In this document: in pieces, positions 17,753-25,516 of the stretch
Numbering within the stretch: the first letter of the stretch is position 1
Layout: each line of letters opens with the position of its first letter
Assembly (NCBI RefSeq): GCF_028649655.1
Contig: NZ_JAQSLN010000003.1
Coordinates: 1,240,001-1,304,000 of the forward strand
DNA: 64,000 nt
Source: Halobacteriovorax sp. GB3
GTDB taxonomy: Bacteria > Bdellovibrionota > Bacteriovoracia > Bacteriovoracales > Bacteriovoracaceae
Direction: 5' to 3'
Made by a program: the position numbers and the translations under genes
The notes under the pieces: generated by a model
The model's database searches: none
Told to the model about the DNA's origin: nothing
What the model saw: the letters and a program-made list of their open reading frames with translations, nothing else

Positions 17753-18472
17753 TTACTTTATCGAATCGATAGCACCAATGAAAAAGAAAGGAATTTCACC
17801 CTGAGAATTTTTAGAATCGACGATATTTAGAATATCCCGATTGGCCTTTTTTTGAATCGTTTGAATCTTTTTAATGGCCTTCGGGCAAAGTGATTCTGAG
17901 AAATTAAAATAAAGGTTTGCATGTTCCTCATTGCCACGAACTTTTATGAAATCACTAACAGCTTTAAAATTTTCAATGAACCTCTCATCTGACATTCTGA
18001 AATATTCGTGAACATTAAAAAAGAAACTCTCTCTCTCTTCTAAGACTCCACTTTTTACCATTTTCTCAGCACTCATAAGACCGAAATCACCAAAGAGCCT
18101 TTGAACTTCAGACTTCTCGACTCCATTTGAATTGGCGGCCAATTTATAAATAAGATAGCTCTGCTGATCAGGAATAAATCGATCGACATCAAAAGCGACA
18201 CTTCCCTTTTCAGGGAGAAAGAACTCTTCTTTAACATAGTTTTTTAAATCACCTTGAAGGCTTTCAGCAATAACCATCAAGTCATCAGTCTTAAAAATAA
18301 AAGACAAGATCTTAAGCAAGTTGTCATTCTTTGGAGGTCTAACAAGTTCACAATTTTTTATTCTTCGCAAACTCGTTTCAGGCACTCCCATATTGATTGC
18401 CAAAGAATTCAAACTAAGCTGCGGTCTTTGTTTTAAATAGTTTGAGATTAATGTTGATAACTCTTCAATCAC
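17753..18472 (-). CDS. Putative transcription regulator with N-terminal helix-turn-helix
   Basis: About 239 residues if the GTG at 18472 is used; it has AAGGA eight bases upstream and lies just after the stop of the preceding gene. An in-frame ATG at 18544 would overlap that gene by 68 bases and is less likely. LSLNSLAINMGVPETSLRRI near the N-terminus is a good helix-turn-helix. The rest is helical and has no ligand motif that I recognise. The overall plan recalls the TIGR02147/DUF4423 regulators that are numerous in Bdellovibrio, but the likeness is weak. It is coupled to the secreted protein gene upstream and may act with it. Confidence 0.6.
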   Translation of the reverse strand: MIEELSTLISNYLKQRPQLSLNSLAINMGVPETSLRRIKNCELVRPPKNDNLLKILSFIFKTDDLMVIAESLQGDLKNYVKEEFFLPEKGSVAFDVDRFIPDQQSYLIYKLAANSNGVEKSEVQRLFGDFGLMSAEKMVKSGVLEERESFFFNVHEYFRMSDERFIENFKAVSDFIKVRGNEEHANLYFNFSESLCPKAIKKIQTIQKKANRDILNIVDSKNSQGEIPFFFIGAIDSIK

Positions 18473-18476
18473 AACA

Positions 18477-19241
18477 CTAATCCTTTTTGTAAACATCCAT
18501 AGAGATTTTTGGCAGCGCTCGCTCGTAATCGACGACTGACTCAAAAGTTGATCTCATATTTAAAAAACGCGACAAAGCACTTCCATTTTCAGACATTCTT
18601 CTCATTTGCTCAGCATCGATTCTAAAATTGACTCCAATTTTAGAGCCTCCTCCACCGCCACTTCTTTCACCACCAAGAGACATTTGATCAGTATCTTTCC
18701 ATGATTGATAATGAATAAGGTCTTTTGTTTGATCAAGATTAGAGATGGCAACCATAGAAATACGATCACCCTTTGCATATTCTTGGTGAACATAATCTTC
18801 TAGACTTTGATGCTTCTTCCAACTCTCTAGCGTCGTAGCACTGAGGCCGTGATTTAATAAGTTCCCATAGAAAAGAGATTCGTAGGTCGATGCTTTACGA
18901 GTTTTTTCGAATGAGTCCAATGACTTATTAAAAATAGAATTTGAACATTCCTGTATTTGAATATTTTTGTATTTCTTCTCAATTCTATCGTAATAGCGAT
19001 GCTTTGATGGAATGAGGTCAACTTTATGAAACGTTCTTTGACCTATAAGAAGATTCGTAATCGACAGGACTGGAACCTTTTCATCTACTCCGCTCCATTC
19101 AATCGGACGCAAAAAACCTTGCTCAAAACAGAGTTTATTAAGCGGATAAGAAGAGTTGTTAATCGTGATCTCTGGAACAATTCCAGCAAATGATATTGTG
19201 CTCGATAAAAAAGCGAAGAGAATGATAATAGAACTTTTCAT
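18477..19241 (-). CDS. Secreted protein of unknown function with a glycine linker
   Basis: 254 residues. Signal peptide MKSSIIILFAFLSSTISFA. Residues about 25-190 form an unrecognised domain with two Cys (LCFEQG and IQECSNS); then comes a flexible GGERSGGGGGSK linker and a C-terminal stretch with NFRIDAEQMRRMSENG. AAGG lies about 12 bases before the ATG. It is followed within five bases by the helix-turn-helix gene; exported protein plus cytoplasmic regulator pairs are a plausible sensory arrangement, but nothing here proves a link. Confidence 0.65.
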   Translation of the reverse strand: MKSSIIILFAFLSSTISFAGIVPEITINNSSYPLNKLCFEQGFLRPIEWSGVDEKVPVLSITNLLIGQRTFHKVDLIPSKHRYYDRIEKKYKNIQIQECSNSIFNKSLDSFEKTRKASTYESLFYGNLLNHGLSATTLESWKKHQSLEDYVHQEYAKGDRISMVAISNLDQTKDLIHYQSWKDTDQMSLGGERSGGGGGSKIGVNFRIDAEQMRRMSENGSALSRFLNMRSTFESVVDYERALPKISMDVYKKD

Positions 19242-19305
19242 TCTATAGACATACCTTATTTAAAATTTTGGAGAAATAAAGACATTTCATTTGATAATAA
19301 TTACA

Positions 19306-19331
19306 GACCCGAGAACTTTCATTCTCGGGTC
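19306..19331 (-). terminator. Stem-loop after the cysteine-rich secreted protein gene
   Basis: GACCCGAGAA, a six-base loop, TTCTCGGGTC: a perfect 10-bp stem 12 bases after the stop at 19343. Downstream on the minus strand the sequence is AT-rich but has no clean T run, so it may end transcription weakly or protect the 3' end. Confidence 0.6.
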
Positions 19332-19342
19332 CTTATGCACAA

Positions 19343-19813
19343 CTACAGACATGCAGGAATTGTGTAGTTCCAAGAGCTTACAACTTTTCCTAGGACGTCA
19401 TCTCCGTCTTCTCTTTCAACTTTATATTTTTTGATTGTATAAGTAAGTGGCTTATCTGTTGTTGTGTATTCAACATCTAAACAACCTTCCTCACCACTTC
19501 CATCTCTACCCCACTGAACACATTTTCCTGTAGTTTTTGTAGCAGCTCCAAAAAGCATAAGGCTTCCATATTTTAGACAACCGTTTTCAGCATCAAGGTA
19601 CTCGTTTCTAGAGTTAAATTTTCTAGAGTACTGAACACATTTATTTTTTGCTAGAGCTTGGAAAGTTCCATCAGCATTTTGACAAATGTCAGTAACTTTA
19701 GTGCTTTGGAATTCAAATCCATTCTCAAGTAGCATTTGTGGAACAACTGTTTTTGTTCTTGCAGCTGCAGAAGTAGCAACAAGTGTTAGTCCAATTAGAA
19801 TCATTTTTTTCAT
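19343..19813 (-). CDS. Small cysteine-containing secreted protein
   Basis: 156 residues starting MKKMILIGLTLVATSAAA, a signal peptide with an AAA-type cleavage site. The ATG at 19813 follows AGGGAGA at the right distance; the frame is open further upstream but without such support. The mature part holds seven Cys (in ICQ, CVQ, GCL, KCVQ, GCL and the C-terminal ACL among others), probably paired as disulfides in the periplasm or outside. Two GCL and two CVQ motifs alternate, suggesting an internal duplication of a short Cys module. Function unknown. Confidence 0.7.
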   Translation of the reverse strand: MKKMILIGLTLVATSAAARTKTVVPQMLLENGFEFQSTKVTDICQNADGTFQALAKNKCVQYSRKFNSRNEYLDAENGCLKYGSLMLFGAATKTTGKCVQWGRDGSGEEGCLDVEYTTTDKPLTYTIKKYKVEREDGDDVLGKVVSSWNYTIPACL

Positions 19814-20093
19814 AGTAAGTCTCCCTAATCTGTTTGTGTTTTGATGGGGAGAAATTAGTTTTTCAGACATCGTTATTCAATTAAATACCTCTACAAAAAG
19901 AATCTATTTCCCCAGCTTTCAAAGCAGTTTTTTTTGGCGAAACCTAACTAGCGAATTAAGCACAATGCGTTTTCGCCGTTTTTTGTAAATGGCGAACTCT
20001 TCAAAGAGATTTGAAGATGTTTTTTTTACACTTCACCTCATTAACAAGAACTATTTATGTATAATCGCCTCTCTTTTAGAAGAGGAATCCCCT

Positions 20094-21710
20094 ATGAAAC
20101 TCACTTTTTTATTATCTGCTATTCTTTCTCTACCATCACTTGCCTTTATTGATTTAAAAGTACCTTCAATGGAAGAAGATTTCTTTCAAATGAAATCACT
20201 TCCACTAAAAACAGAATTTAAAATAATCGAAGTTGATGGTATTCCAACTTATCGAATTGAATACATCACTCTTTCTTATCAACCACAAACGATTCAAAAA
20301 TCGATGATAAGACTTGTTGATGAAGTGACTCTTGAAAAAGAAACTTACATTCAAGAAGGTAAAGTTAAAACACTCTTAGAGAAATACAATTACGACAAAG
20401 AGAGTGAGCAATTAACTCATATCGACTCATACAACGATTCAAATCAAGTCATCACAAGAAAGATGAACTCTCCTTTAGACCTTATGCCGATTGAAATTCA
20501 CTATAGCTACGAAAGTAAGCGCGAAAAGAAGGCCTTTGCTTTTGATGTCTTTGTAAGAGATACAAATAAATTGCTCTATCATTATGATCAAAATAAAGTC
20601 TTTGATTTAAAGACCGCCTACCCTCAATCATCACAATCTGAACTTGATAAGAAGCTTAAAAATTTACGAAACTCTAAACGCCTCAAAGTAGCATTAATAG
20701 ACTCGGGACTCGATCATCATCACCCGGCCTTAGCAGAAAAATTGGCGATTAATTTCAATGATCCAATCGATGGGATAGATAATGATCAAAACGGTTTTGT
20801 CGACGATTACATTGGACTTCAGGCCTTAAGTGGTGTGGGTTTTCCTCTGGAGTCGATTAGACCAGATCGAGAGATCTACCCTCTTTCTCATGGAACTCAT
20901 GTCGGTCACATCATGGTATCAGGGGTTTCAAATGTAGCACTCTTTCCTTTTGTAGGAGAATACGGAGAAGCTTACTTTCTAAAGCAAATCTCTGATAAAA
21001 TCACAGACGAGAAAATTGACTTCGTCAATATGAGCTTTAGTTTTCCTCATTGGTCGCTCCAAGACATTCCTAAAAAAACATTCATGAATCTAAAATTTAT
21101 GATTCTAAAAAATAAAGAGACACTCTTTTTTGCAGCAGCAGGAAATGACTATCAAAGAGTTATTCACTATGGTCGAAATGGTGTGTACCCAGCATCTTTT
21201 CCAATGGAAAATATACTCACAGTTGGAGCTCTCAATACTGCAACCTTTTCCAAAGATGACGCTCATACTTATAACGTTGCCGACTATTCAAATATTTCAA
21301 ATCTTGTCGTCGATATTTTTGCACCAGGAACAGATATTTTGGCTGCATCTCTTGGCGGTGGATTAATCAAACATTCCGGTACATCGATGGCAACACCTTG
21401 GATGGTAAATCAATCCATAAAGTTAAAGAAGACCTATCCAGAACTTACGAATCGACAAATTAGAGACCTCTTTCTTTATACGGCTTATATTCCAAACATT
21501 GATGAACCTCTTCCTTGCTCTTCAGGAGGAATGGTTTTTCCTACGAGAGCGCACGCCCTTGCAAAGAGATTTTTAAAGAATAAAACAAAATCGATAAAAG
21601 AACTTGCCCTAGAAATGCGGGCTCAAAAAGAGCTTCTTCTCCAAGGAGAAGAATCAAATGCGAACTATCTTGAAAAGCTTCAAACTCTTTGGAAGATGCG
21701 CCTACTTTAA
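20094..21710 (+). CDS. Secreted subtilisin-like serine protease (S8)
   Basis: 538 residues from the ATG at 20094, which follows AGAGGA and begins a signal peptide (MKLTFLLSAILSLPSLAF); a longer in-frame start at 19989 lacks both. Residues about 20-190 are a pro- or accessory domain. The S8 catalytic domain has Asp in ALIDSGLDHHHP (about 203), His in HGTHVGH (about 267), the oxyanion Asn in AAAGND and Ser in SGTSMATPW (about 428). Secreted proteases of this kind are plentiful in predatory bacteria and could digest prey protein; that use is inference. It is convergent with a small membrane protein gene, overlapping it by four bases. A lone TATAAT at 20060 may belong to its promoter. Confidence 0.92.
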   Translation: MKLTFLLSAILSLPSLAFIDLKVPSMEEDFFQMKSLPLKTEFKIIEVDGIPTYRIEYITLSYQPQTIQKSMIRLVDEVTLEKETYIQEGKVKTLLEKYNYDKESEQLTHIDSYNDSNQVITRKMNSPLDLMPIEIHYSYESKREKKAFAFDVFVRDTNKLLYHYDQNKVFDLKTAYPQSSQSELDKKLKNLRNSKRLKVALIDSGLDHHHPALAEKLAINFNDPIDGIDNDQNGFVDDYIGLQALSGVGFPLESIRPDREIYPLSHGTHVGHIMVSGVSNVALFPFVGEYGEAYFLKQISDKITDEKIDFVNMSFSFPHWSLQDIPKKTFMNLKFMILKNKETLFFAAAGNDYQRVIHYGRNGVYPASFPMENILTVGALNTATFSKDDAHTYNVADYSNISNLVVDIFAPGTDILAASLGGGLIKHSGTSMATPWMVNQSIKLKKTYPELTNRQIRDLFLYTAYIPNIDEPLPCSSGGMVFPTRAHALAKRFLKNKTKSIKELALEMRAQKELLLQGEESNANYLEKLQTLWKMRLL

Positions 21711-22015
21711 CTAGGCCCAATCAACTTAAAAATAATCGGATTAATTATCGAGTTAAACAAGATAAAAACTCCGATAAAGAGTAAGAATACCACAAAGGGG
21801 TACGAGTCGATTCCAAACTCATCCCCTAGAGGGCCTTGAAGATAGCTATCCTCAATGTGGATCGGAGCTCTCAAATCCGTCTTTGAATACTCTTTTCCCA
21901 TAAAACATTCCCCTGTTTTTTTCCCACTTATAATTTTAAGCTGATCTATGTCATAAAAATAAGGAAAAATGACCAAATCCCCAGTTTTTAAGGGTGTCTC
22001 AAGGCTCACGTACAC
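21707..22015 (-). CDS. Small membrane protein
   Basis: 102 residues from a GTG start preceded by AAGGGG. The N-terminal 65 residues look like a small beta domain (TGDLVIFPYFYDIDQLKI, split here as TGDLVIFPY and FYDIDQLKI). One strongly hydrophobic helix follows (about 72-95: FVVFLLFIGVFILF), so it is tail-anchored. Its stop overlaps the protease stop on the other strand by four bases. No family recognised. Confidence 0.6.
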   Translation of the reverse strand: MYVSLETPLKTGDLVIFPYFYDIDQLKIISGKKTGECFMGKEYSKTDLRAPIHIEDSYLQGPLGDEFGIDSYPFVVFLLFIGVFILFNSIINPIIFKLIGPS

Positions 22016-22125
22016 AATTTCAACCCCTTAGAGATTTCTATATCTAGGTGCGACTTGGCTGAATCATGATAAATTGCTAAAAATACTCTCTTAATACCGA
22101 CAATTAGCTCTCACGGAGTCATCGC

Positions 22126-23259
22126 ATGAATGAATTGCAACTTGAACTAAAGAACCAATTAGCAAAGTTTTGCTTAGCAAATATTGAACCTCATATGGAA
22201 GAAGATGATCACGCCGAGAATTTTCGCAAGGACCTCTTCCAACAATTGGGAGAACTAGGTTTCACAGGAATGACTCTTCCAGAACAATATGGTGGTATGG
22301 GCCTCTCTTACGAAGACCTCTGTGTTGCTCTTAGTGAAATCGCAAAATACTCTGTTTCCTATGCCGTTACTATTTCTGTTTCAACAATGACTCAGGCTAT
22401 CCTCAATGAATTTGGAACAGAAAAACAAAAAGAAACATATCTTCCTGCTCTTACGAGTGGTGAAGAAATTGGTGCATTCGCTCTAAGTGAATCACACTCT
22501 GGTTCAGACGCCGCCGGTCTTAAAACGACAGCTAAAAAAGTAGAAGGCGGATACATTCTTAATGGTACGAAAATGTGGATCACTTCTGGCGGTATTGCTA
22601 AAACCTATATTGTAATGGCAAGAACTGGAGAAGAAGGGGCCAAGGGAATTTCAGCTTTCATCATTAGAGATGGAATGGAAGGATTCAGCTACGGAAAGAA
22701 AGAAAAGAAAATGGGATGGAAAGTTTCTCCGACAAGAGAACTCGTTTTCGAAAATTGTTTTGTGCCTGAAGAAAACCTACTTAGAGAAGAAGGCTTTGGT
22801 TTCAAAGTTGCGATGGCCGCACTTGATAAGGGACGTATCACAATTGGTTCAATTGCAACAGGTCTTGCTCAAAGAGCTCTCGATGAAGCAGTAAAATACT
22901 CTTTGGAAAGAAAACAATTTAATAGGGCCATTTTTGATTTCCAAGGACTTCAATTCATGATGGCAGATATGGCCACAGATGTTGAATCATCTCGCCTCCT
23001 TGTAACAGAAGCTGCAAAGCTTTATGATGCAGGAACTCCAAATCAAAAACTAGCATGTATGGCAAAACTCAAAGCAACAGATACAGCGATGAAAGTAACA
23101 ACAGATGCTGTTCAAATTTTTGGTGGAGTTGGTTATACAACAGAATACCCTGTTGAACGTTTTATGAGAGATGCAAAAGTTCTACAGATCGTAGAGGGAA
23201 CAAACCAAATTCAAAAAGTTGTTATTGCAAGGTCTCTTAAAAAAGAATATTCAAATTAG
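22126..23259 (+). CDS. Acyl-CoA dehydrogenase (short/medium-chain type)
   Basis: 377 residues, FAD enzyme of fatty-acid or acyl-CoA oxidation in the cytoplasm. Motifs: ALSESHSGSDAAG and TKMWITSGG (FAD and substrate), LDKGRITIGSIATG, and the C-terminal IVEGTNQIQK, which holds the catalytic Glu at the position used by short- and medium-chain enzymes. Substrate chain length cannot be read from sequence alone. It is followed nine bases later by pgi, an unusual partner, and the two are probably one transcript. Confidence 0.9.
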   Translation: MNELQLELKNQLAKFCLANIEPHMEEDDHAENFRKDLFQQLGELGFTGMTLPEQYGGMGLSYEDLCVALSEIAKYSVSYAVTISVSTMTQAILNEFGTEKQKETYLPALTSGEEIGAFALSESHSGSDAAGLKTTAKKVEGGYILNGTKMWITSGGIAKTYIVMARTGEEGAKGISAFIIRDGMEGFSYGKKEKKMGWKVSPTRELVFENCFVPEENLLREEGFGFKVAMAALDKGRITIGSIATGLAQRALDEAVKYSLERKQFNRAIFDFQGLQFMMADMATDVESSRLLVTEAAKLYDAGTPNQKLACMAKLKATDTAMKVTTDAVQIFGGVGYTTEYPVERFMRDAKVLQIVEGTNQIQKVVIARSLKKEYSN

Positions 23260-23268
23260 GAATTGGGC

Positions 23269-24519
23269 ATGCTTACATTTAATTTTTCACAAAATATAAA
23301 GAATCAATTTAATGAAACAGAACTTGCAAATAAGTTTTCTAAAATTATCAACGATGAAAAACTAGGTTTCTTCAAACTTGTTGAGAGACAAGAACTTATT
23401 AGCGAATCAAAAATTGCCTTTGAAAAATTTAAAACTAAAAAGCATTTTGTCCATGTTGGTATTGGAGGAAGTTCTCTTGGAACCGAGATGCTTATTAAAG
23501 CTCTTAACAACAATCCAGAGGTAAAATTCACTTTCATCAACAATATTGATCCTGATGAAATCTACGATCAAATAAAACAGGTAAATTTAAAAGAGGCCGT
23601 GTTCTTTTTCTGTTCAAAGTCAGGGGGAACAGCTGAGCCAATGGCCGCCATGGCCATTATTACAAACCTTCTCGAGCAAGAAGGCATTCCACTTAATGAT
23701 CTTAAAAACCACTATGTTTTTGCAACTGATCCACTTAAGAGTGAGTTGCTTAATATTGGACGTGAACTTGGGATTCAATGCCTAGAGATACCTTCAAATG
23801 TCGGGGGACGCTTTAGTGCCCTTAGCCCTGTAGGCCTTTTTCCAGCACTCTTTGCTAAAATAAATATCGATGAACTCTTTCTAGGTGCAAAAGAATTTGG
23901 TGAGACTTTGAAAGAAGAGTCTGCGACGAATCCCCTTTTTACTTGTTCTCAGTATCTTCTAAAACTAAAAGATAGTGGCATTAACCAAACTGTTCTTATG
24001 CCTTACTCATCAAAACTTAGAGAACTCTCATTTTGGTTTACTCAATTATGGGCAGAGAGTTTAGGAAAGAAATTTGATCTCAATGGCAATATCATCAATA
24101 CAGGATTAACCCCTATTCCTGCCTACGGACCTACTGACCAACACTCTCAAATGCAACTTTTTATGGAAGGACCATTTGATAAGTGCCTTGTTCTTTTGGA
24201 AGTTGAGAATTTTCATCAAGATTTTTCTTTGAAGTCTAACTTCAAAGGACGTGCTTTTGAAAAGTTAAATGGCCACAAACTCAGTGATCTCATGAAGGCC
24301 GAGTTTCATGGTACACTTAGGGCCCTAAAGGAAGCTGAAAGACCGTTCATCCACATATCGATCAATCAACTTAATGAAAGAACTTTAGCGAGCTTAGTTC
24401 TCTTTTTTGAGTCACTTACAGCTCTTATGGGCGATCTGATGCAAATAAATCCTTTTGACCAGCCTGGAGTTGAGGCCGGAAAGATCTTTGCTTACGAATT
24501 TTTAGAAAAAGGCCAATAA
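23269..24519 (+). CDS. pgi: Glucose-6-phosphate isomerase (short form)
   Basis: Interconverts glucose 6-phosphate and fructose 6-phosphate. About 416 residues, the shorter length class of the family. Sugar-phosphate isomerase (SIS) features are clear: HVGIGGSSLGTEM, FFCSKSGGTAEPMA (phosphate loop), NVGGRFSALSPVG (catalytic region), YGPTDQHSQMQLFMEGP and, near the C-terminus, NPFDQPGVEAGK with the conserved Gln and Lys. The ATG at 23269 is preferred over the TTG at 23263 because AGGA lies eight bases before it. Confidence 0.93.
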   Translation: MLTFNFSQNIKNQFNETELANKFSKIINDEKLGFFKLVERQELISESKIAFEKFKTKKHFVHVGIGGSSLGTEMLIKALNNNPEVKFTFINNIDPDEIYDQIKQVNLKEAVFFFCSKSGGTAEPMAAMAIITNLLEQEGIPLNDLKNHYVFATDPLKSELLNIGRELGIQCLEIPSNVGGRFSALSPVGLFPALFAKINIDELFLGAKEFGETLKEESATNPLFTCSQYLLKLKDSGINQTVLMPYSSKLRELSFWFTQLWAESLGKKFDLNGNIINTGLTPIPAYGPTDQHSQMQLFMEGPFDKCLVLLEVENFHQDFSLKSNFKGRAFEKLNGHKLSDLMKAEFHGTLRALKEAERPFIHISINQLNERTLASLVLFFESLTALMGDLMQINPFDQPGVEAGKIFAYEFLEKGQ

Positions 24520-24610
24520 AAAACTAAAAAGAATGGCCATTGTGTTCGATAAGCAGAGAAGATAAAATCAAAAAAAACAGTATGTTAGTTTTCATAGAAG
24601 GAATTTTTTT

Positions 24611-25516
24611 ATGAGTGATGATGCTACAGTCGTACTTACGGACATTAAATCTGCTCTTGCTTCAGCTGAGAAGGAAGCGGCAGAAAAACCTGCTGCACTC
24701 TTAGTAGTAGGAGGAGAGCTAAATGGAACGATCTTCGATCTCGACGAAGAGTTGGTTATCGTTGGGCGCTCGCCGGAAGTAAAGATTAGCTTAGAATTTA
24801 ACGGTATTTCCAGACAGCACTTCAAATTAATCGCAGGAGATGAAACATTTCTTGTAGAAGATGCAGGCTCTAAGAACGGAACTTACGTCAATAACAAAAA
24901 GATTGAAGGACAATACGCTCTTAAAAAGGGCGACATTATTAAAATCGGAAGTATCGCTCTTAAGTTTCTACCAAAAGGTGATCCAGAGAGATTAACTTAC
25001 GATAAGCTCAATCTCGAGGCCAATACAGATAAACACACAGGATGCTTTAACAAGGCTTACTTCAACGACAAGATCGAACTTGAAGTTAAAAAGTCTAAAG
25101 TCACAGGTAGCCCTCTTTCGTTAATCGTTTTCGATTTAGATCATTTCAAAAAGCTTAATGACAACTATGGTCACGATGCTGGAGACTTTGTTCTAAAAGA
25201 AGGCGCAGGCATCATTAGAAAAAATGGTGTTCGTGATATCGATATTTTCGCTCGCTACGGTGGAGAGGAATTCGTTATTCTTCTTCCTAAGACGAATCTT
25301 AAACAAGCTTTTGAGATTGCTGAGCGTCTGAGAAAACTTCTTGAAACTCATAAATTTGTTTATGACTCTCAAGTACTTCCTGTATCTGCTTCAATTGGAG
25401 TGGCCGACTACCGTCAGGGAGTTAAAACAGGAACAGACCTTTTCAAAAGGGCCGATGAAGCTGTATATAAAGCTAAGCAAGGTGGAAGAAACCAAGTTCA
25501 GTTTTATAGGGCATAA
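24611..25516 (+). CDS. FHA-GGDEF diguanylate cyclase, DgcB-like
   Basis: Makes c-di-GMP from two GTP. 301 residues: an N-terminal tail (1-25) with two Thr (TVVLTD, residues 6 and 10); an FHA domain (about 40-118: IVGRSPEV, ISRQHFKL, DAGSKNGTYVNN); and a GGDEF domain (about 135-301) with RYGGEEFVILLP as active site and FDLDHFKKLNDNYGHDAGD before it. No RxxD inhibitory site is evident. Bdellovibrio DgcB, which controls prey invasion, has the same FHA-GGDEF plan and its FHA binds its own phosphorylated N-terminal Thr; the tail here would allow the same. AGAAGGA precedes the start. It overlaps mutL by one base. Confidence 0.9.
   Translation: MSDDATVVLTDIKSALASAEKEAAEKPAALLVVGGELNGTIFDLDEELVIVGRSPEVKISLEFNGISRQHFKLIAGDETFLVEDAGSKNGTYVNNKKIEGQYALKKGDIIKIGSIALKFLPKGDPERLTYDKLNLEANTDKHTGCFNKAYFNDKIELEVKKSKVTGSPLSLIVFDLDHFKKLNDNYGHDAGDFVLKEGAGIIRKNGVRDIDIFARYGGEEFVILLPKTNLKQAFEIAERLRKLLETHKFVYDSQVLPVSASIGVADYRQGVKTGTDLFKRADEAVYKAKQGGRNQVQFYRA

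Noticed and set aside
20060-20065. TATAAT before the protease gene as a full promoter
   Set aside because: The -10 is perfect, but no acceptable -35 lies 16-18 bases upstream, so I mention it only in the gene entry.
19989-20093. Earlier start of the subtilisin-like protease
   Set aside because: The extension has no ribosome site and places the signal peptide inside; ATG 20094 has both AGAGGA and the signal peptide.
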